From Chryseobacterium gleum (GTDB lineage: Bacteria; Bacteroidota; Bacteroidia; Flavobacteriales_D; Crocinitomicaceae): DNA of 64,000 nt. A program made the position numbers and the translations under genes. Positions 26,566 to 35,004 of the stretch are shown one piece after another. How positions within the stretch are numbered: position 1 is the first letter of the stretch; each line of letters begins with the position of its first letter. The notes beneath the pieces are model-generated. The model was given only the letters and a program-made list of their open reading frames with translations. It did not search any database and was not told where the DNA came from. The stretch spans positions 50,093 to 114,092 of the forward strand of contig CAMDFN010000005.1 of assembly GCA_945897565.1 (NCBI GenBank). Direction: 5' to 3'.

Positions 26566-27873
26566 ATGAATCAGTTTGAACGTGTTGCATTTTATACACT
26601 TGGTTGTAAACTTAACTTTTCCGAGACCTCTACAATAGCGCGGCTTTTTGAAGACGGCGGTTTTGCAAAGGTCGATTTCGAAGACAATCCCGATATTTTT
26701 GTCATCAATACCTGCTCAGTTACAGAGAACGCCGACAAAAAATGCAAGCAGCTCGTGAAGCGCGCCAAAAAAATATCTCCGGAGTCTATGGTGATCATTT
26801 TGGGCTGCTATGCACAGCTCAAGCCAGAGGAAATCAGCCGCATACCCGGCGTAGACCTCGTTTTGGGCGCCAATGAAAAGTTCAATGTGCTGGCGCATCT
26901 CGAAAAGAAAAGCGAAGTATCGGTGGTCTATGAAAACATCAAGCACACCCACGACTTCATTGCATCGCATTCCTACGGAGACCGCACGCGTTCTTTTTTG
27001 AAAGTGCAAGACGGCTGCGACTACTTCTGTACTTTTTGCACCATTCCACTTGCAAGAGGCAAGAGCCGCAATGCTTCTATCTCAGCAACATTGGCCGAGG
27101 CGCACAAAATTGCACAAACTGAAGTCAAAGAAGTGGTGCTTACGGGCGTCAATATCGGCGATTTCGGCCAAGGAGGCGAAGAAAACTTCTTTGGCTTGGT
27201 ACAAGCGCTCGATGAAGTAGAAGGCATTGATCGCTTTCGCATATCTTCTATTGAGCCCAACTTGCTTTCCAATGAAATCATTGAATTTTGCTTGCAAGAA
27301 GCCAAGCGTTTTGTACCGCACTTCCACATTCCTTTGCAAAGCGGGTCAGATCAGATCCTCGAAAAAATGCGCCGCAAATACCTAACTGGGCTCTATGCAG
27401 AACGCGTTCAGCAAATTAAATCTATAAATCCAGATACCTGTATTGGTGTAGACGTCATTGTTGGCTTCCCGGGCGAGACCGACGAAGATTTCTTGGCAAC
27501 AGTAAATTATCTCAAGGACCTCGACATTTCTTACCTACACGTCTTTACATATTCAGAAAGAGCCAATACGGGGGCTCCAAAACTCGGTACGAAAGTACCA
27601 ATGGAGACAAGACGTGAAAGAAGTAAAATGCTACACCTGCTCTCCGATCGTAAAAAATTGGCTTTTTACCAAACGCAGGTTGGCAAAAAAAAATCGGTGC
27701 TTTTTGAGCAAGAAGAAAACGAAGGCCTGCTCTACGGTTTCAGCGAAAACTATGTAAAAGTAAAGACGCCGTTTAACGCAGCGCTTGTCAATCAAATTGT
27801 TGGCGTCCAATTGACAGAAATTGACCGCGATGGTCTCATGAAATGCGACATTCTTACTAACTTTGCATCGTAA
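26566..27873 (+). CDS. mtaB: tRNA N6-threonylcarbamoyladenosine (t6A37) methylthiotransferase
   Basis: Radical-SAM enzyme that converts t6A37 of tRNA to ms2t6A37. 435 residues. The N-terminal UPF0004 domain has three cluster cysteines (YTLGCKLNFSE, INTCSVTENADKKC, ILGCYAQLKPEE). The radical-SAM cluster is CDYFCTFCTIPLARGKSR. Family-specific segments GVNIGDFG, SSIEPNLL and HIPLQSGSDQILEKMRR follow, with a C-terminal TRAM-like region (about 375-435). The NFSE and FCTIP context is the MtaB rather than the MiaB or RimO subgroup. queD and folE follow, so the segment groups tRNA modification functions. Confidence 0.94.
   Translation: MNQFERVAFYTLGCKLNFSETSTIARLFEDGGFAKVDFEDNPDIFVINTCSVTENADKKCKQLVKRAKKISPESMVIILGCYAQLKPEEISRIPGVDLVLGANEKFNVLAHLEKKSEVSVVYENIKHTHDFIASHSYGDRTRSFLKVQDGCDYFCTFCTIPLARGKSRNASISATLAEAHKIAQTEVKEVVLTGVNIGDFGQGGEENFFGLVQALDEVEGIDRFRISSIEPNLLSNEIIEFCLQEAKRFVPHFHIPLQSGSDQILEKMRRKYLTGLYAERVQQIKSINPDTCIGVDVIVGFPGETDEDFLATVNYLKDLDISYLHVFTYSERANTGAPKLGTKVPMETRRERSKMLHLLSDRKKLAFYQTQVGKKKSVLFEQEENEGLLYGFSENYVKVKTPFNAALVNQIVGVQLTEIDRDGLMKCDILTNFAS
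27858..27865 (+). promoter_or_regulatory. Candidate queD promoter, -7 box
   Basis: TAACTTTG, a full match to TAnnTTTG, lies within the last codons of mtaB, 21 bases before the queD ATG. No -33 element was recognised. Confidence 0.35.
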
Positions 27874-27886
27874 TTAGGCTTTTGTC

Positions 27887-28318
27887 ATGAAAACAACATA
27901 TATCACCCGCCGAGAAACCTTCAATGCCGCCCACAAACTCTGGCGCCCTGAATGGTCCGACGAAAAAAACTGGGAAGTATTTGGCAAATGCGCCAATCAC
28001 AACTGGCATGGCCACAACTTTGAGCTCTGGGTTACCGTCAAAGGCATTCCAGACCCCAATACCGGCTTCATCATGAACCTCAAACTCCTGAGCCAATTGG
28101 TCAAGACGCACATCATTGATGCCCTCGACCACAAAAACTTAAATTTAGACGTCCCGTTTTTGGCAGGGCAAATGGCCTCAACTGAAATCATGGCCATTGC
28201 CATCTGGGACATCCTCGCCCCGCTTGTAATAGAAAACGGCGGTGAACTCGCCAAAATCAAGTTGGTCGAGACCGAAAACAATTACGTAGAATACTACGGC
28301 GGAAAAGAACCATTTTAG
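27887..28318 (+). CDS. queD: 6-carboxy-5,6,7,8-tetrahydropterin synthase / 6-pyruvoyl-tetrahydropterin synthase family
   Basis: Acts on dihydroneopterin triphosphate in the queuosine or tetrahydropterin route. 143 residues. The zinc site is formed by FNAAHKL and HGHNFELWV; the catalytic cysteine is in [12 protein letters not shown]; and the acidic motif [12 protein letters not shown] ends the protein. The Cys-x3-His-x2-HGH spacing fits QueD. Its neighbour folE makes the substrate, 7,8-dihydroneopterin triphosphate, so the pair provides the first two steps toward preQ0. queE and queC are not in the window, so a pterin role is not excluded. Confidence 0.88.
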   Translation: MKTTYITRRETFNAAHKLWRPEWSDEKNWEVFGKCANHNWHGHNFELWVTVKGIPDPNTGFIMNLKLLSQLVKTHIIDALDHKNLNLDVPFLAGQMASTEIMAIAIWDILAPLVIENGGELAKIKLVETENNYVEYYGGKEPF

Positions 28319-28350
28319 TTCCTTCATTCGCCCAAACTAAAATATTTCAC

Positions 28351-28917
28351 TTGGAAAATAAGCAGTTGCAAGACCTCTACAAAGGCATCCTCGAACAACT
28401 CGGCGAAGACCCCAACCGCGAAGGCTTGCTCAAAACACCCGAGCGCGTGGCCAAGGCCATGCAATTTTTGACGAGTGGCCATGCACTTGACCCCGATACC
28501 ATCATTGAGTCAGCTATTTTTCATGAAGCTTATTCAGAAATGGTGCTTGTCAAGGACATCGAAGTTTACTCGATGTGCGAACACCACATGCTGCCTTTTT
28601 TTGGAAAAGCACATATCGCTTATATCCCAGATGGCAAGATCGTAGGTTTGAGCAAAATTCCACGCGTGGTAGATGCCTATTCCCGACGGCTACAAGTTCA
28701 AGAACGGCTCACCATTGAAATCCGCGACTGCATTCAGCGCACGCTTGCGCCCCTAGGCGTAGCGGTTGTAATTGAGTGTGCACACATGTGCATGCAAATG
28801 CGAGGCGTTCAAAAACAAAATTCTGTAACTACCACCAGTGCCTTTACCGGAATTTTCATGACAAACGACGCCACACGCAAAGAATTTATTAATTTAGTAC
28901 AAGCAAAAATTCATTAA
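28351..28917 (+). CDS. folE: GTP cyclohydrolase I
   Basis: Converts GTP to 7,8-dihydroneopterin triphosphate for folate and, with QueD, for queuosine. 188 residues from a TTG start at 28351, chosen because no in-frame ATG precedes the conserved N-terminus ([23 protein letters not shown]). Zinc ligands: Cys and His in [15 protein letters not shown] and Cys in [13 protein letters not shown]. The substrate loop [20 protein letters not shown] is intact. It lies 32 bases after queD. Use of TTG is the only unusual point and may limit expression. Confidence 0.95.
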   Translation: MENKQLQDLYKGILEQLGEDPNREGLLKTPERVAKAMQFLTSGHALDPDTIIESAIFHEAYSEMVLVKDIEVYSMCEHHMLPFFGKAHIAYIPDGKIVGLSKIPRVVDAYSRRLQVQERLTIEIRDCIQRTLAPLGVAVVIECAHMCMQMRGVQKQNSVTTTSAFTGIFMTNDATRKEFINLVQAKIH

Positions 28918-28919
28918 CC

Positions 28920-29636
28920 ATGGAAGATCTCAATTATCAAAATTCAGGCTCACTGAGCCAAGACTACGCCCGCGACTTCATCAAAAGCGTTTACAACTAC
29001 ATGTTTGCAGCCCTCAGCATCACTGGGGTGATCTCTTACTTGATCGGCACCAATCCCGAGCTAATGAGCTCGCTTTTCATGACTGCATCTGGCGGTGTTT
29101 CCATGTTCTTTTATGTGGTTTTGTTCTCGCCTCTGCTCATTTCCTTTGCCATGGTAGGTGGCTTCAATAAATTTTCGTTTGGCACTTTAATGGCGCTATT
29201 TATCGTCTATTCAGTTTTGCTGGGCATGTGTTTATCTATTTTATTCATGCGCTACTCAACCGGCACACTCGCCACTACATTTCTACTTACCGCTGGTTCT
29301 TTTGGTTTTATGGCTTTCTTGGGCTACACCACCAAAACCGACCTCACTAAACTTGGCAGCTTACTGTACATGCTTCTTTTTGGTGTCATCATTTCGAGTG
29401 TCGTGAATATGTTTTTGGGTAGCAGTGGTTTTGATTACATCATTTCTTTGGTGTCTGTCTTCATTTTCACTGGGCTTGTGGCCTACGAAATGCAAATGAT
29501 CAAAAACCAAGCACACCAAGCACAAATGGATGGCACACTTCGTCAAAAGTTGGCTTTATTTGCTGGTTTTCAACTCTATTTAACTTTTGTAAATTTATTC
29601 TTGTCTTTATTGCGTCTTTTGGGCAATCGAAATTAA
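28920..29636 (+). CDS. BAX inhibitor-1 / YccA family membrane protein
   Basis: 238 residues, with a short polar N-terminus and then seven predicted transmembrane helices, as in the BI-1 family (for example FIKSVYNYMFAALSITGVISY, then FLTAGSFGFMAFLGYTTKTDLTKLG and GLVAYEMQMIKNQ near the last helices). Bacterial members are pH-sensitive calcium leak channels or protease-associated membrane proteins (YccA). It starts 2 bases after folE ends, so it is in the same transcription unit. The pathway link is unclear. Confidence 0.9.
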   Translation: MEDLNYQNSGSLSQDYARDFIKSVYNYMFAALSITGVISYLIGTNPELMSSLFMTASGGVSMFFYVVLFSPLLISFAMVGGFNKFSFGTLMALFIVYSVLLGMCLSILFMRYSTGTLATTFLLTAGSFGFMAFLGYTTKTDLTKLGSLLYMLLFGVIISSVVNMFLGSSGFDYIISLVSVFIFTGLVAYEMQMIKNQAHQAQMDGTLRQKLALFAGFQLYLTFVNLFLSLLRLLGNRN

Positions 29637-29645
29637 AAGATTTGC

Positions 29646-29653
29646 TATTTTTG
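29646..29653 (+). promoter_or_regulatory. Candidate promoter of the 32-codon ORF / GH3 unit, -7 box
   Basis: TATTTTTG, a full match to TAnnTTTG, sits 19 bases before the small ORF. A TTTG lies 24 bases upstream of it, a wide spacing. Confidence 0.4.
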
Positions 29654-29672
29654 ACACTCAAAAACGAACATT

Positions 29673-29771
29673 ATGCCAGATAATTTTTTCGAAGGTTCTA
29701 CTGCCGCAATTGGCACCATCATCACGATAGCCCTCATCAGTATTTTAGTTTCTATCCTCATTTGGGGTTAG
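29673..29771 (+). CDS. Putative 32-residue single-span membrane protein
   Basis: ATG to TAG encodes 32 residues. A short polar acidic head (PDNFFEG) is followed by one long hydrophobic helix (IGTIITIALISILVSILIWG) that ends the protein. It lies between the BI-1 and GH3 genes with its own promoter-like box just upstream and would fill the only gap on this strand. The composition is what is expected of a genuine small inner-membrane protein, but the ORF is short enough to be chance. I recognise no family. Confidence 0.45.
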   Translation: MPDNFFEGSTAAIGTIITIALISILVSILIWG

Positions 29772-29788
29772 AGCCAGGCCTTTAGCAT

Positions 29789-31297
29789 ATGCCGTTTAAC
29801 ACCTTATTTACTTGGTGGATTGGCCGGCGTATGGATCGCATCCACGACTACCGCAAGCAACCAATTGCCAACCAGGCGCGCACACTCGAGTTTCTTTTAC
29901 TCGAAGGCGCTCAAAGCGCATACGGCAGACAATTTAAATTTGTCGAAGTTGCCAACTATACCGATTTCAAAAACAAAGTGCCGCTTTCAGACTACGGCAC
30001 CCTCAAGCCCCTTATCGACCGCGCCATCGAAGGCGAAACCGACATCTTATGGCCCGGCGCAACCAAATGGTTTGCCAAGTCATCGGGCACTACCGCAGAC
30101 CGCATCAAAATTCTGCCCATCACCGAAAATTCCTTGCTTGAGAATCACTACGCCGGCGGCAAAGACCTACTTGCGCAGTATTACCACAATTTTGAAGCGC
30201 GCAAGCTCTACAACGCCAAGCACCTCATTGTGGGTGGCACGGGCAAAATTGAGCAGCACAGCCATGGTGTCTTTATCGGAGACCTCTCGGCAATCATCAT
30301 CAATAACCTGCCGATTTGGACTGAACTGCGCCGCACACCCAAAAAAGAAATCGCGCTCTTAGAAAACTGGGAAGAAAAGCTAGACCGCATGGCGGAGTCG
30401 GTTTTGGATCAAAACATCTGCATTATTGCGGGCGTACCGAGCTGGACCCTCCTGCTCTTGCAGAAAGTATTGGAAAAAAGTCAGCAGCAAAGTATTGCAG
30501 CAGTTTGGCCCAATTTAGAACTCTATATCCACGGTGGGGTGTCTTTTGTGCCTTATCGGCAAGCCTTTGAAAACATCATTGGCAAAGCTGACATGAATTA
30601 TGTAGAAAACTACAACGCATCGGAAGGTTATTTTGGTTTACAAGATCAAAAAGACAGCAAAGACCTGCTCTTACTGACCAATTCCGAAGTTTTCTATGAA
30701 TTTATCCCGATGGCTTGCTTTGAGGGCCTTGCGTCCAAAACGGTCATGCCTTTAGAAGCAGTCGAAATCGGCACCGATTACGCATTAGTCATTTCAACCT
30801 CTGCAGGTTTATGGCGCTATATCATCGGCGACACCGTGCGCTTTACCCAAACCAACCCATTTCGTTTTGTGGTCAGTGGCAGAACGGCACACTACATCAA
30901 TGCCTTTGGAGAAAAACTCATCATCGAGCACGCCGAGCAAGCCCTGAGCGAGGCTTGTCATTTACATAACGTACAAGTGCGCGACTACACGGTAGCCCCC
31001 GATTTTTCTGAAGATACGCAAGTGGGGCGTCACCATTGGCTGCTTGAATTTGAACAAATCCCAATAGATATGGAGGCGTTTAGCCAAACGCTTGACCAAG
31101 CGCTCAAAAAGGCAAATGCAGACTACGACGCCAAAAGAAAAGGCAATATCAATATTGGTTTTCCGTTACTTACATTGGCCACTAAAGGCACTTTTCACTG
31201 TTGGCTCAAGCAAAAAGGCAAACTTGGCGGGCAGCACAAGATACCGCGCTTGCAAAATACGCCCAACTTACTTCAAGAAATTATGCGTTGTCAATGA
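29789..31297 (+). CDS. GH3 family acyl-adenylate-forming protein
   Basis: 502 residues. GH3 enzymes activate a carboxylate as an acyl-adenylate and join it to an amino acid (plant auxin and jasmonate conjugation); bacterial members have unknown substrates. Adenylation motifs are intact: WFAKSSGTTADRIKILPI (nucleotide-binding loop), NYVENYNASEGYFGLQD (motif II region) and GLWRYIIGDTVRFT (motif III). The C-terminal lid starts with the HYINAFGEKLIIEHAEQAL segment. Standard length. Its stop overlaps the start of the next secreted protein gene (ATGA), suggesting joint expression. Conjugation of a fatty or aromatic acid is inference. Confidence 0.9.
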   Translation: MPFNTLFTWWIGRRMDRIHDYRKQPIANQARTLEFLLLEGAQSAYGRQFKFVEVANYTDFKNKVPLSDYGTLKPLIDRAIEGETDILWPGATKWFAKSSGTTADRIKILPITENSLLENHYAGGKDLLAQYYHNFEARKLYNAKHLIVGGTGKIEQHSHGVFIGDLSAIIINNLPIWTELRRTPKKEIALLENWEEKLDRMAESVLDQNICIIAGVPSWTLLLLQKVLEKSQQQSIAAVWPNLELYIHGGVSFVPYRQAFENIIGKADMNYVENYNASEGYFGLQDQKDSKDLLLLTNSEVFYEFIPMACFEGLASKTVMPLEAVEIGTDYALVISTSAGLWRYIIGDTVRFTQTNPFRFVVSGRTAHYINAFGEKLIIEHAEQALSEACHLHNVQVRDYTVAPDFSEDTQVGRHHWLLEFEQIPIDMEAFSQTLDQALKKANADYDAKRKGNINIGFPLLTLATKGTFHCWLKQKGKLGGQHKIPRLQNTPNLLQEIMRCQ

Positions 31298-32091
31298 AAC
31301 TACCCCTCCTTCTGCTCGGACTTGTGCTCACCAACCTAGTTATTGGCCAAACTTGGGTCTTGGAAAAAGAACTCCTGCTCAAAGACAGCACCTACCATTG
31401 GACCAGCGATGAGTGGGGCCAACTTTATCAATGGAAAGACAACACGGTATGGTTGCAAAACGAGCAAAACCAGCAACCTTTTCAAGAAACGTATAAAATT
31501 CTTGCCGACATCAGCGACATCCAACCCATTAATGGTTTACGCTGCTTGTTATTTTCCGAAAACCAACAAATGCTTGCACTCGTAGACAATACTTTACAAT
31601 TGCAAGAGGGTATCATTGCATTTTATGAACTCGACTTTTCTGCAGTTGCAAAGATCGCAGCTAGTGCCAGGCCAGATTTTATTTGGGTTTTTGACCAATA
31701 CCGCGAGCGTTTGATTTTGTATAATTTCAAGCAAGCAGAGGTGATTCAGATTGTAGATAACTGCTTTGGCGGCCTTGGTCTAGCACAGATGAGCCAATTT
31801 TTTGAGCACCAACAAAACCTCATTTGCCACTTAAGCGACGGCCGTTATTTTGAATTTGACCGCAATTTAACGCTCAAACGAAGAGGACAATTAGCATTAG
31901 GTACTACTCTTGTCGGATTTGAAAATCAATTGTGGGAACTTCGCAACAACTCCATGCAACAACCCGATTCAACAGGTGTTTCAAGCCATATCGAACTCCC
32001 TGATCAAAGCTATCAACAACTTCAAATTTTACAAGACCGCTTTTATTTTCAACAAGGTGCAAAAATCAAGGTATTTCGCTTGATTTTGTAG
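31294..32091 (+). CDS. Secreted hypothetical protein, possibly beta-propeller
   Basis: 265 residues when started at 31294 (MKLPLLLLGLVLTNLVIGQ, a clear signal peptide); an upstream in-frame start at 31201 would only add GH3-overlapping residues. The mature part has five to six degenerate repeats of W/Y-x-D/N-hydrophobic blades (for example DEWGQLYQWKDNTVWL, DFIWVFDQYRERLILYNF, GRYFEFDRNLTLKRRG), which suggests a small propeller, but I recognise no family. No sorting domain. Its start overlaps the GH3 stop by 4 bases. Confidence 0.7.
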   Translation: MKLPLLLLGLVLTNLVIGQTWVLEKELLLKDSTYHWTSDEWGQLYQWKDNTVWLQNEQNQQPFQETYKILADISDIQPINGLRCLLFSENQQMLALVDNTLQLQEGIIAFYELDFSAVAKIAASARPDFIWVFDQYRERLILYNFKQAEVIQIVDNCFGGLGLAQMSQFFEHQQNLICHLSDGRYFEFDRNLTLKRRGQLALGTTLVGFENQLWELRNNSMQQPDSTGVSSHIELPDQSYQQLQILQDRFYFQQGAKIKVFRLIL

Positions 32092-32137
32092 GGCCTAACT
32101 TTTGACGTTTCAGTCTAATTGTCGTATTTTAGCCCTC

Positions 32138-32145
32138 TAAATTTG
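32138..32145 (+). promoter_or_regulatory. Candidate promoter of the deoxynucleoside kinase gene, -7 box
   Basis: TAAATTTG, a full match to TAnnTTTG, ends 6 bases before the ATG at 32152; a TTG lies 16 bases upstream of it. A nearly leaderless transcript would result. Confidence 0.4.
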
Positions 32146-32151
32146 AATTTT

Positions 32152-32766
32152 ATGCACGTCGCTATCGCAGGAAATATTGGCTCGGGGAAAACCACCTTAA
32201 CCAATTTACTCTCCAAACATTACAACTGGGACACCCATTTCGAAGACGTCGACCAAAACCCCTACCTCAACGATTTCTACCACGACATGCAGCGTTGGTC
32301 TTTTAATTTGCAAATCTATTACCTCAATAGCCGTTTTACGCAAATACAAGAAATCAAAGAATCTACACACACCGTTATCCAAGACCGCACCATCTACGAA
32401 GACGCCTTTATTTTTGCGCCCAACCTGCACTCTATGGGCCTCATGACCACCCGTGACTTCGAAAACTACTTTTCGTTGTTCAACCTCATGGACTCCTTTG
32501 TATCTGCGCCCGACTTACTCATTTACTTGCGCGCAAGTGTGCCTACTCTGGTTTCGCAAATTCAGCAACGCGGCCGCGACTACGAAGAAAGCATCCGCCT
32601 AGACTACCTCAAGCGCCTCAACGAGCGCTACGAAGCCTGGATTTCTACCTATGACAAAGGACAACTACTCATCATAGACGTCGACAACAACCGCTTCCCA
32701 GAAAGCCAAGAAGACCTCGGTAAAATCATCAATTCGATTGACGCCGAAATCAACGGTTTGTTCTAA
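32152..32766 (+). CDS. Deoxynucleoside kinase
   Basis: Phosphorylates deoxynucleosides for dNTP salvage. The start at 32152 is chosen because HVAIAGNIGSGKTTL then lies at the N-terminus; 204 residues. The P-loop is GNIGSGKTT. The FEDVDQNPYLNDFY and RWSFNLQIYYLNSRF segments line the substrate pocket. QDRTIYEDAFIFA corresponds to the DRS/ERS motif, and RGRDYEESIRLDYLKRL is the LID arginine helix. The pattern fits the dGK/dAK-type family of Gram-positives and Bacteroidota; base specificity is not readable. hldD starts one base after its stop codon. Confidence 0.92.
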   Translation: MHVAIAGNIGSGKTTLTNLLSKHYNWDTHFEDVDQNPYLNDFYHDMQRWSFNLQIYYLNSRFTQIQEIKESTHTVIQDRTIYEDAFIFAPNLHSMGLMTTRDFENYFSLFNLMDSFVSAPDLLIYLRASVPTLVSQIQQRGRDYEESIRLDYLKRLNERYEAWISTYDKGQLLIIDVDNNRFPESQEDLGKIINSIDAEINGLF

Positions 32767-32767
32767 C

Positions 32768-33733
32768 ATGATTGTCGTTACCGGAGCAGCAGGCTTTATT
32801 GCCAGCTATTTAGCAGAAGCCCTCAATGCTGCAGGCCATCAAGACCTCATTTTAGTAGACGACTTCTCTTCAGCAGCCAAAAAACCAAACTGGACCAACC
32901 TTTCATTCGCACATTGCATTGACCGCGAAGCTTTCTTGCCTTGGTTCGCAGAAAATACTGCTGCCATTGACTTCGTATTTCATTTAGGCGCCCGCACCGA
33001 CACCACCGAAAAAAGCGAAGCAATTTTAGCGCACCTCAACCTAAACTACAGCAAAACCATCTGGGAAATCTGTACCACTGCACAAATACCATTAGTTTAC
33101 GCAAGCTCAGCAGCCACCTACGGCCTCGGCGAATTCGGCTACAAAGACGAACACAGCCTGAGCGCCAAACTGCAGCCCCTCAACTTGTATGGTCATTCCA
33201 AAAACGACTTCGATATTTGGGCGCTACAACAAACCAACACGCCACCCAATTGGTACGGCCTTAAATTTTTCAATGTCTACGGCCCTAAAGAATACCACAA
33301 AGGCCGCATGGCCAGTGTTGTGCTCCACACCTTCAAACAAATTCAAGAAAAGGGTCAAATGCAACTCTTTCGCTCGCACAACCCGCTCTACAAAGACGGC
33401 GAGCAACTCCGCGATTTCGTGTATGTCAAAGACGTAGCTAAGGTTTGTCTATTTTTACAAGACCAGCAACCCCAAAGCGGCCTTTACAATTTAGGCTCGG
33501 GCAAAGCACGCACTTTCTATGACCTTGCACGCCTCACTTTTGAAGCGCTGGGCTTGGCACCTTCCATCAGTTTTGTAGAGACACCTATTGACATCCGAGA
33601 CAAATACCAGTATTTCACCCAAGCAGATATGTCCAAACTATTGGCTGCTGGCTACACCGGAGGTTTTCACACCTTAGAAGAAGGCGTGGGTAACTATGTG
33701 CAGGAGTACCTCGTTAAGGAGGTAGAACTATAG
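32768..33733 (+). CDS. hldD: ADP-L-glycero-D-manno-heptose 6-epimerase
   Basis: Last step of activated heptose synthesis for the lipopolysaccharide inner core. The start at 32768 (MIVVTGAAGFIASYLAEAL) puts the NAD-binding GxxGxxx motif at the N-terminus; 321 residues. The extended SDR catalytic set is YASSAATYGLGEFGY (Ser) and NLYGHSKNDFD (Tyr-x3-Lys). HldD-specific segments are FHLGARTDTTE, KFFNVYGPKEYHKGRMASV, RDFVYVKDVAKV and YNLGSGKARTF. Other hld genes are not in the window. It is followed by a bidirectional terminator. Confidence 0.93.
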   Translation: MIVVTGAAGFIASYLAEALNAAGHQDLILVDDFSSAAKKPNWTNLSFAHCIDREAFLPWFAENTAAIDFVFHLGARTDTTEKSEAILAHLNLNYSKTIWEICTTAQIPLVYASSAATYGLGEFGYKDEHSLSAKLQPLNLYGHSKNDFDIWALQQTNTPPNWYGLKFFNVYGPKEYHKGRMASVVLHTFKQIQEKGQMQLFRSHNPLYKDGEQLRDFVYVKDVAKVCLFLQDQQPQSGLYNLGSGKARTFYDLARLTFEALGLAPSISFVETPIDIRDKYQYFTQADMSKLLAAGYTGGFHTLEEGVGNYVQEYLVKEVEL

Positions 33734-33757
33734 GCAGACTTTCATCAAAATAAATCC

Positions 33758-33792
33758 ATAAAAAAAGCCCCGCAAATTGCAGGGCTTTTTTA
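33758..33792. terminator. Bidirectional intrinsic terminator between hldD and rplI
   Basis: A-run (33760-33766), stem AGCCC-x-GC / GC-x-GGGCT with an AAATT loop, then a T-run (33786-33791). The flanking A and T runs let it act for hldD on the plus strand and for rplI on the minus strand. Confidence 0.85.
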
Positions 33793-33810
33793 TGCGCTTG
33801 GAGCAGCAGC

Positions 33811-34257
33811 TTATTCGCTTACTACTTCGATTTTGAAAATTTGTTTGACACCTTTGTAAAGGTTGGCTTCTGCTTCGAAAGTACCGAGCTCACGAATTGG
33901 CTCTTCTTTGATTTTCAAAGATTTGCGATCGATATCGAAACCAGCTTCGCGCAGTGCTTCAGCAATTTGAACGGTGTTGATAGATCCGAAGATTTTGCCG
34001 TTTTCACCTGCTTTGGTTGCGATGCTCAAAGTAACGTCTGCAAGTTTAGCAGCAATTGCTTGCGCTTCACCTAACATTTTAGATTCTTTGTGCGACTTCT
34101 GGCGCATGATTTCTTCGTGTGCTTTTTTGGCACTTGCGGTAGCTAAAACAGCATACCCTTGCGGGATAAGGAAATTACGTCCGTATCCTGGCTTAACAGT
34201 TACTACCTCATTGGTGTAACCGAGTTTATCTACATTTTTCTTTAGAATGACTTCCAT
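33811..34257 (-). CDS. rplI: 50S ribosomal protein L9
   Basis: 148 residues, normal length, with the two-domain L9 layout. The N-terminal rRNA-binding domain contains MEVILKKNVDKLGYTNEVVTVKPGYGRNFLIPQGYA (positions 1-36), a long connecting helix follows, and the C-terminal domain carries GKIFGSINTVQIAEAL. Last gene of the rpsF-rpsR-rplI operon and followed by the shared terminator. Confidence 0.97.
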   Translation of the reverse strand: MEVILKKNVDKLGYTNEVVTVKPGYGRNFLIPQGYAVLATASAKKAHEEIMRQKSHKESKMLGEAQAIAAKLADVTLSIATKAGENGKIFGSINTVQIAEALREAGFDIDRKSLKIKEEPIRELGTFEAEANLYKGVKQIFKIEVVSE

Positions 34258-34287
34258 GATTTCTCAGTTATATCGTTCAACAATGAC

Positions 34288-34548
34288 TTATTTCAACATA
34301 TCACCAACATACGGCAAAATCGCGAGGTGACGCGCGCGCTTGATGGCTTTGTTGACACGTTTTTGATACTTCTGGGAAGTACCGGTAATGCGACGCGGTA
34401 AAATTTTACCTTGTTCGTTGACTAGTTTCAATAAGAAACCAGCGTCTTTGTAGTCGATGAATTTGATACCACTTTTCTTAAAGCGGCAATACTTCTCCTT
34501 TTTAATATCGATGTTAATCGGAGTTAGGTAACGGATATCGTTTGACAT
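34288..34548 (-). CDS. rpsR: 30S ribosomal protein S18
   Basis: 86 residues. [17 protein letters not shown] at the N-terminus, then [34 protein letters not shown], is the S18 signature (residues about 50-82). Only a single Cys is left at the CxF position of the N-terminus, so the zinc-binding form is absent. It lies between rpsF and rplI. Confidence 0.97.
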   Translation of the reverse strand: MSNDIRYLTPINIDIKKEKYCRFKKSGIKFIDYKDAGFLLKLVNEQGKILPRRITGTSQKYQKRVNKAIKRARHLAILPYVGDMLK

Positions 34549-34577
34549 GTCTCGTTGTTTAATGGGTTTGACAATAA

Positions 34578-34916
34578 TTAGGCAGTAACTCCAGCTTTAG
34601 CACGACGCTTTGGAGCGTAGGCAAGATGATCGGTGTCCATTTTTACAGTTAAGAATCGGAGAACACGCTCGTCGCGCTTCATCATCAATTCGTAATCTGC
34701 AACAACGTTGCCTTCAGCTTCAAATTCAATCAGGAAATAAAATCCTGTTGATTTTTTCTGGATTGGGTACGCCAATTTGCGCAAACCCCAGCTCTCCGAA
34801 TGCTTGATTGCACCTCCTTTTGAGGTAATCTCGCCTTCGAATTTCTGTACTGCTTCCTTTGCCTGCTCATCAGACAAAACGGGAGTTAAAATGAAAACAG
34901 TTTCGTAAGAATTCAT
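34578..34916 (-). CDS. rpsF: 30S ribosomal protein S6
   Basis: 112 residues with the S6 ferredoxin-like fold: [55 protein letters not shown] and [19 protein letters not shown]. First gene of the operon, directly behind the best promoter match in the window. The usual neighbour ssb is missing, as is normal in Bacteroidota. Confidence 0.97.
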   Translation of the reverse strand: MNSYETVFILTPVLSDEQAKEAVQKFEGEITSKGGAIKHSESWGLRKLAYPIQKKSTGFYFLIEFEAEGNVVADYELMMKRDERVLRFLTVKMDTDHLAYAPKRRAKAGVTA

Positions 34917-34951
34917 AAGGTTAAACTTTAATTAATATACTATTTGGGGTG

Positions 34952-34981
34952 CAAAGATAGTGAGAATAAGCGAATATACAA
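34952..34981 (-). promoter_or_regulatory. Promoter of the rpsF-rpsR-rplI operon
   Basis: On the minus strand TTG (34981-34979), 19 bases of spacer, then TATCTTTG (34959-34952) match both consensus elements of the Bacteroidota primary sigma factor. The leader would be about 30 bases. The box is followed by CACCC, as in front of ndk. Confidence 0.7.
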
Positions 34982-35004
34982 GACCCAAGCTTATTTTTGG
35001 AAGA

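Noticed and set aside
33811..34916. Missing ssb between rpsF and rpsR
   Set aside because: The three-gene form is normal in Bacteroidota, so the absence is not notable.
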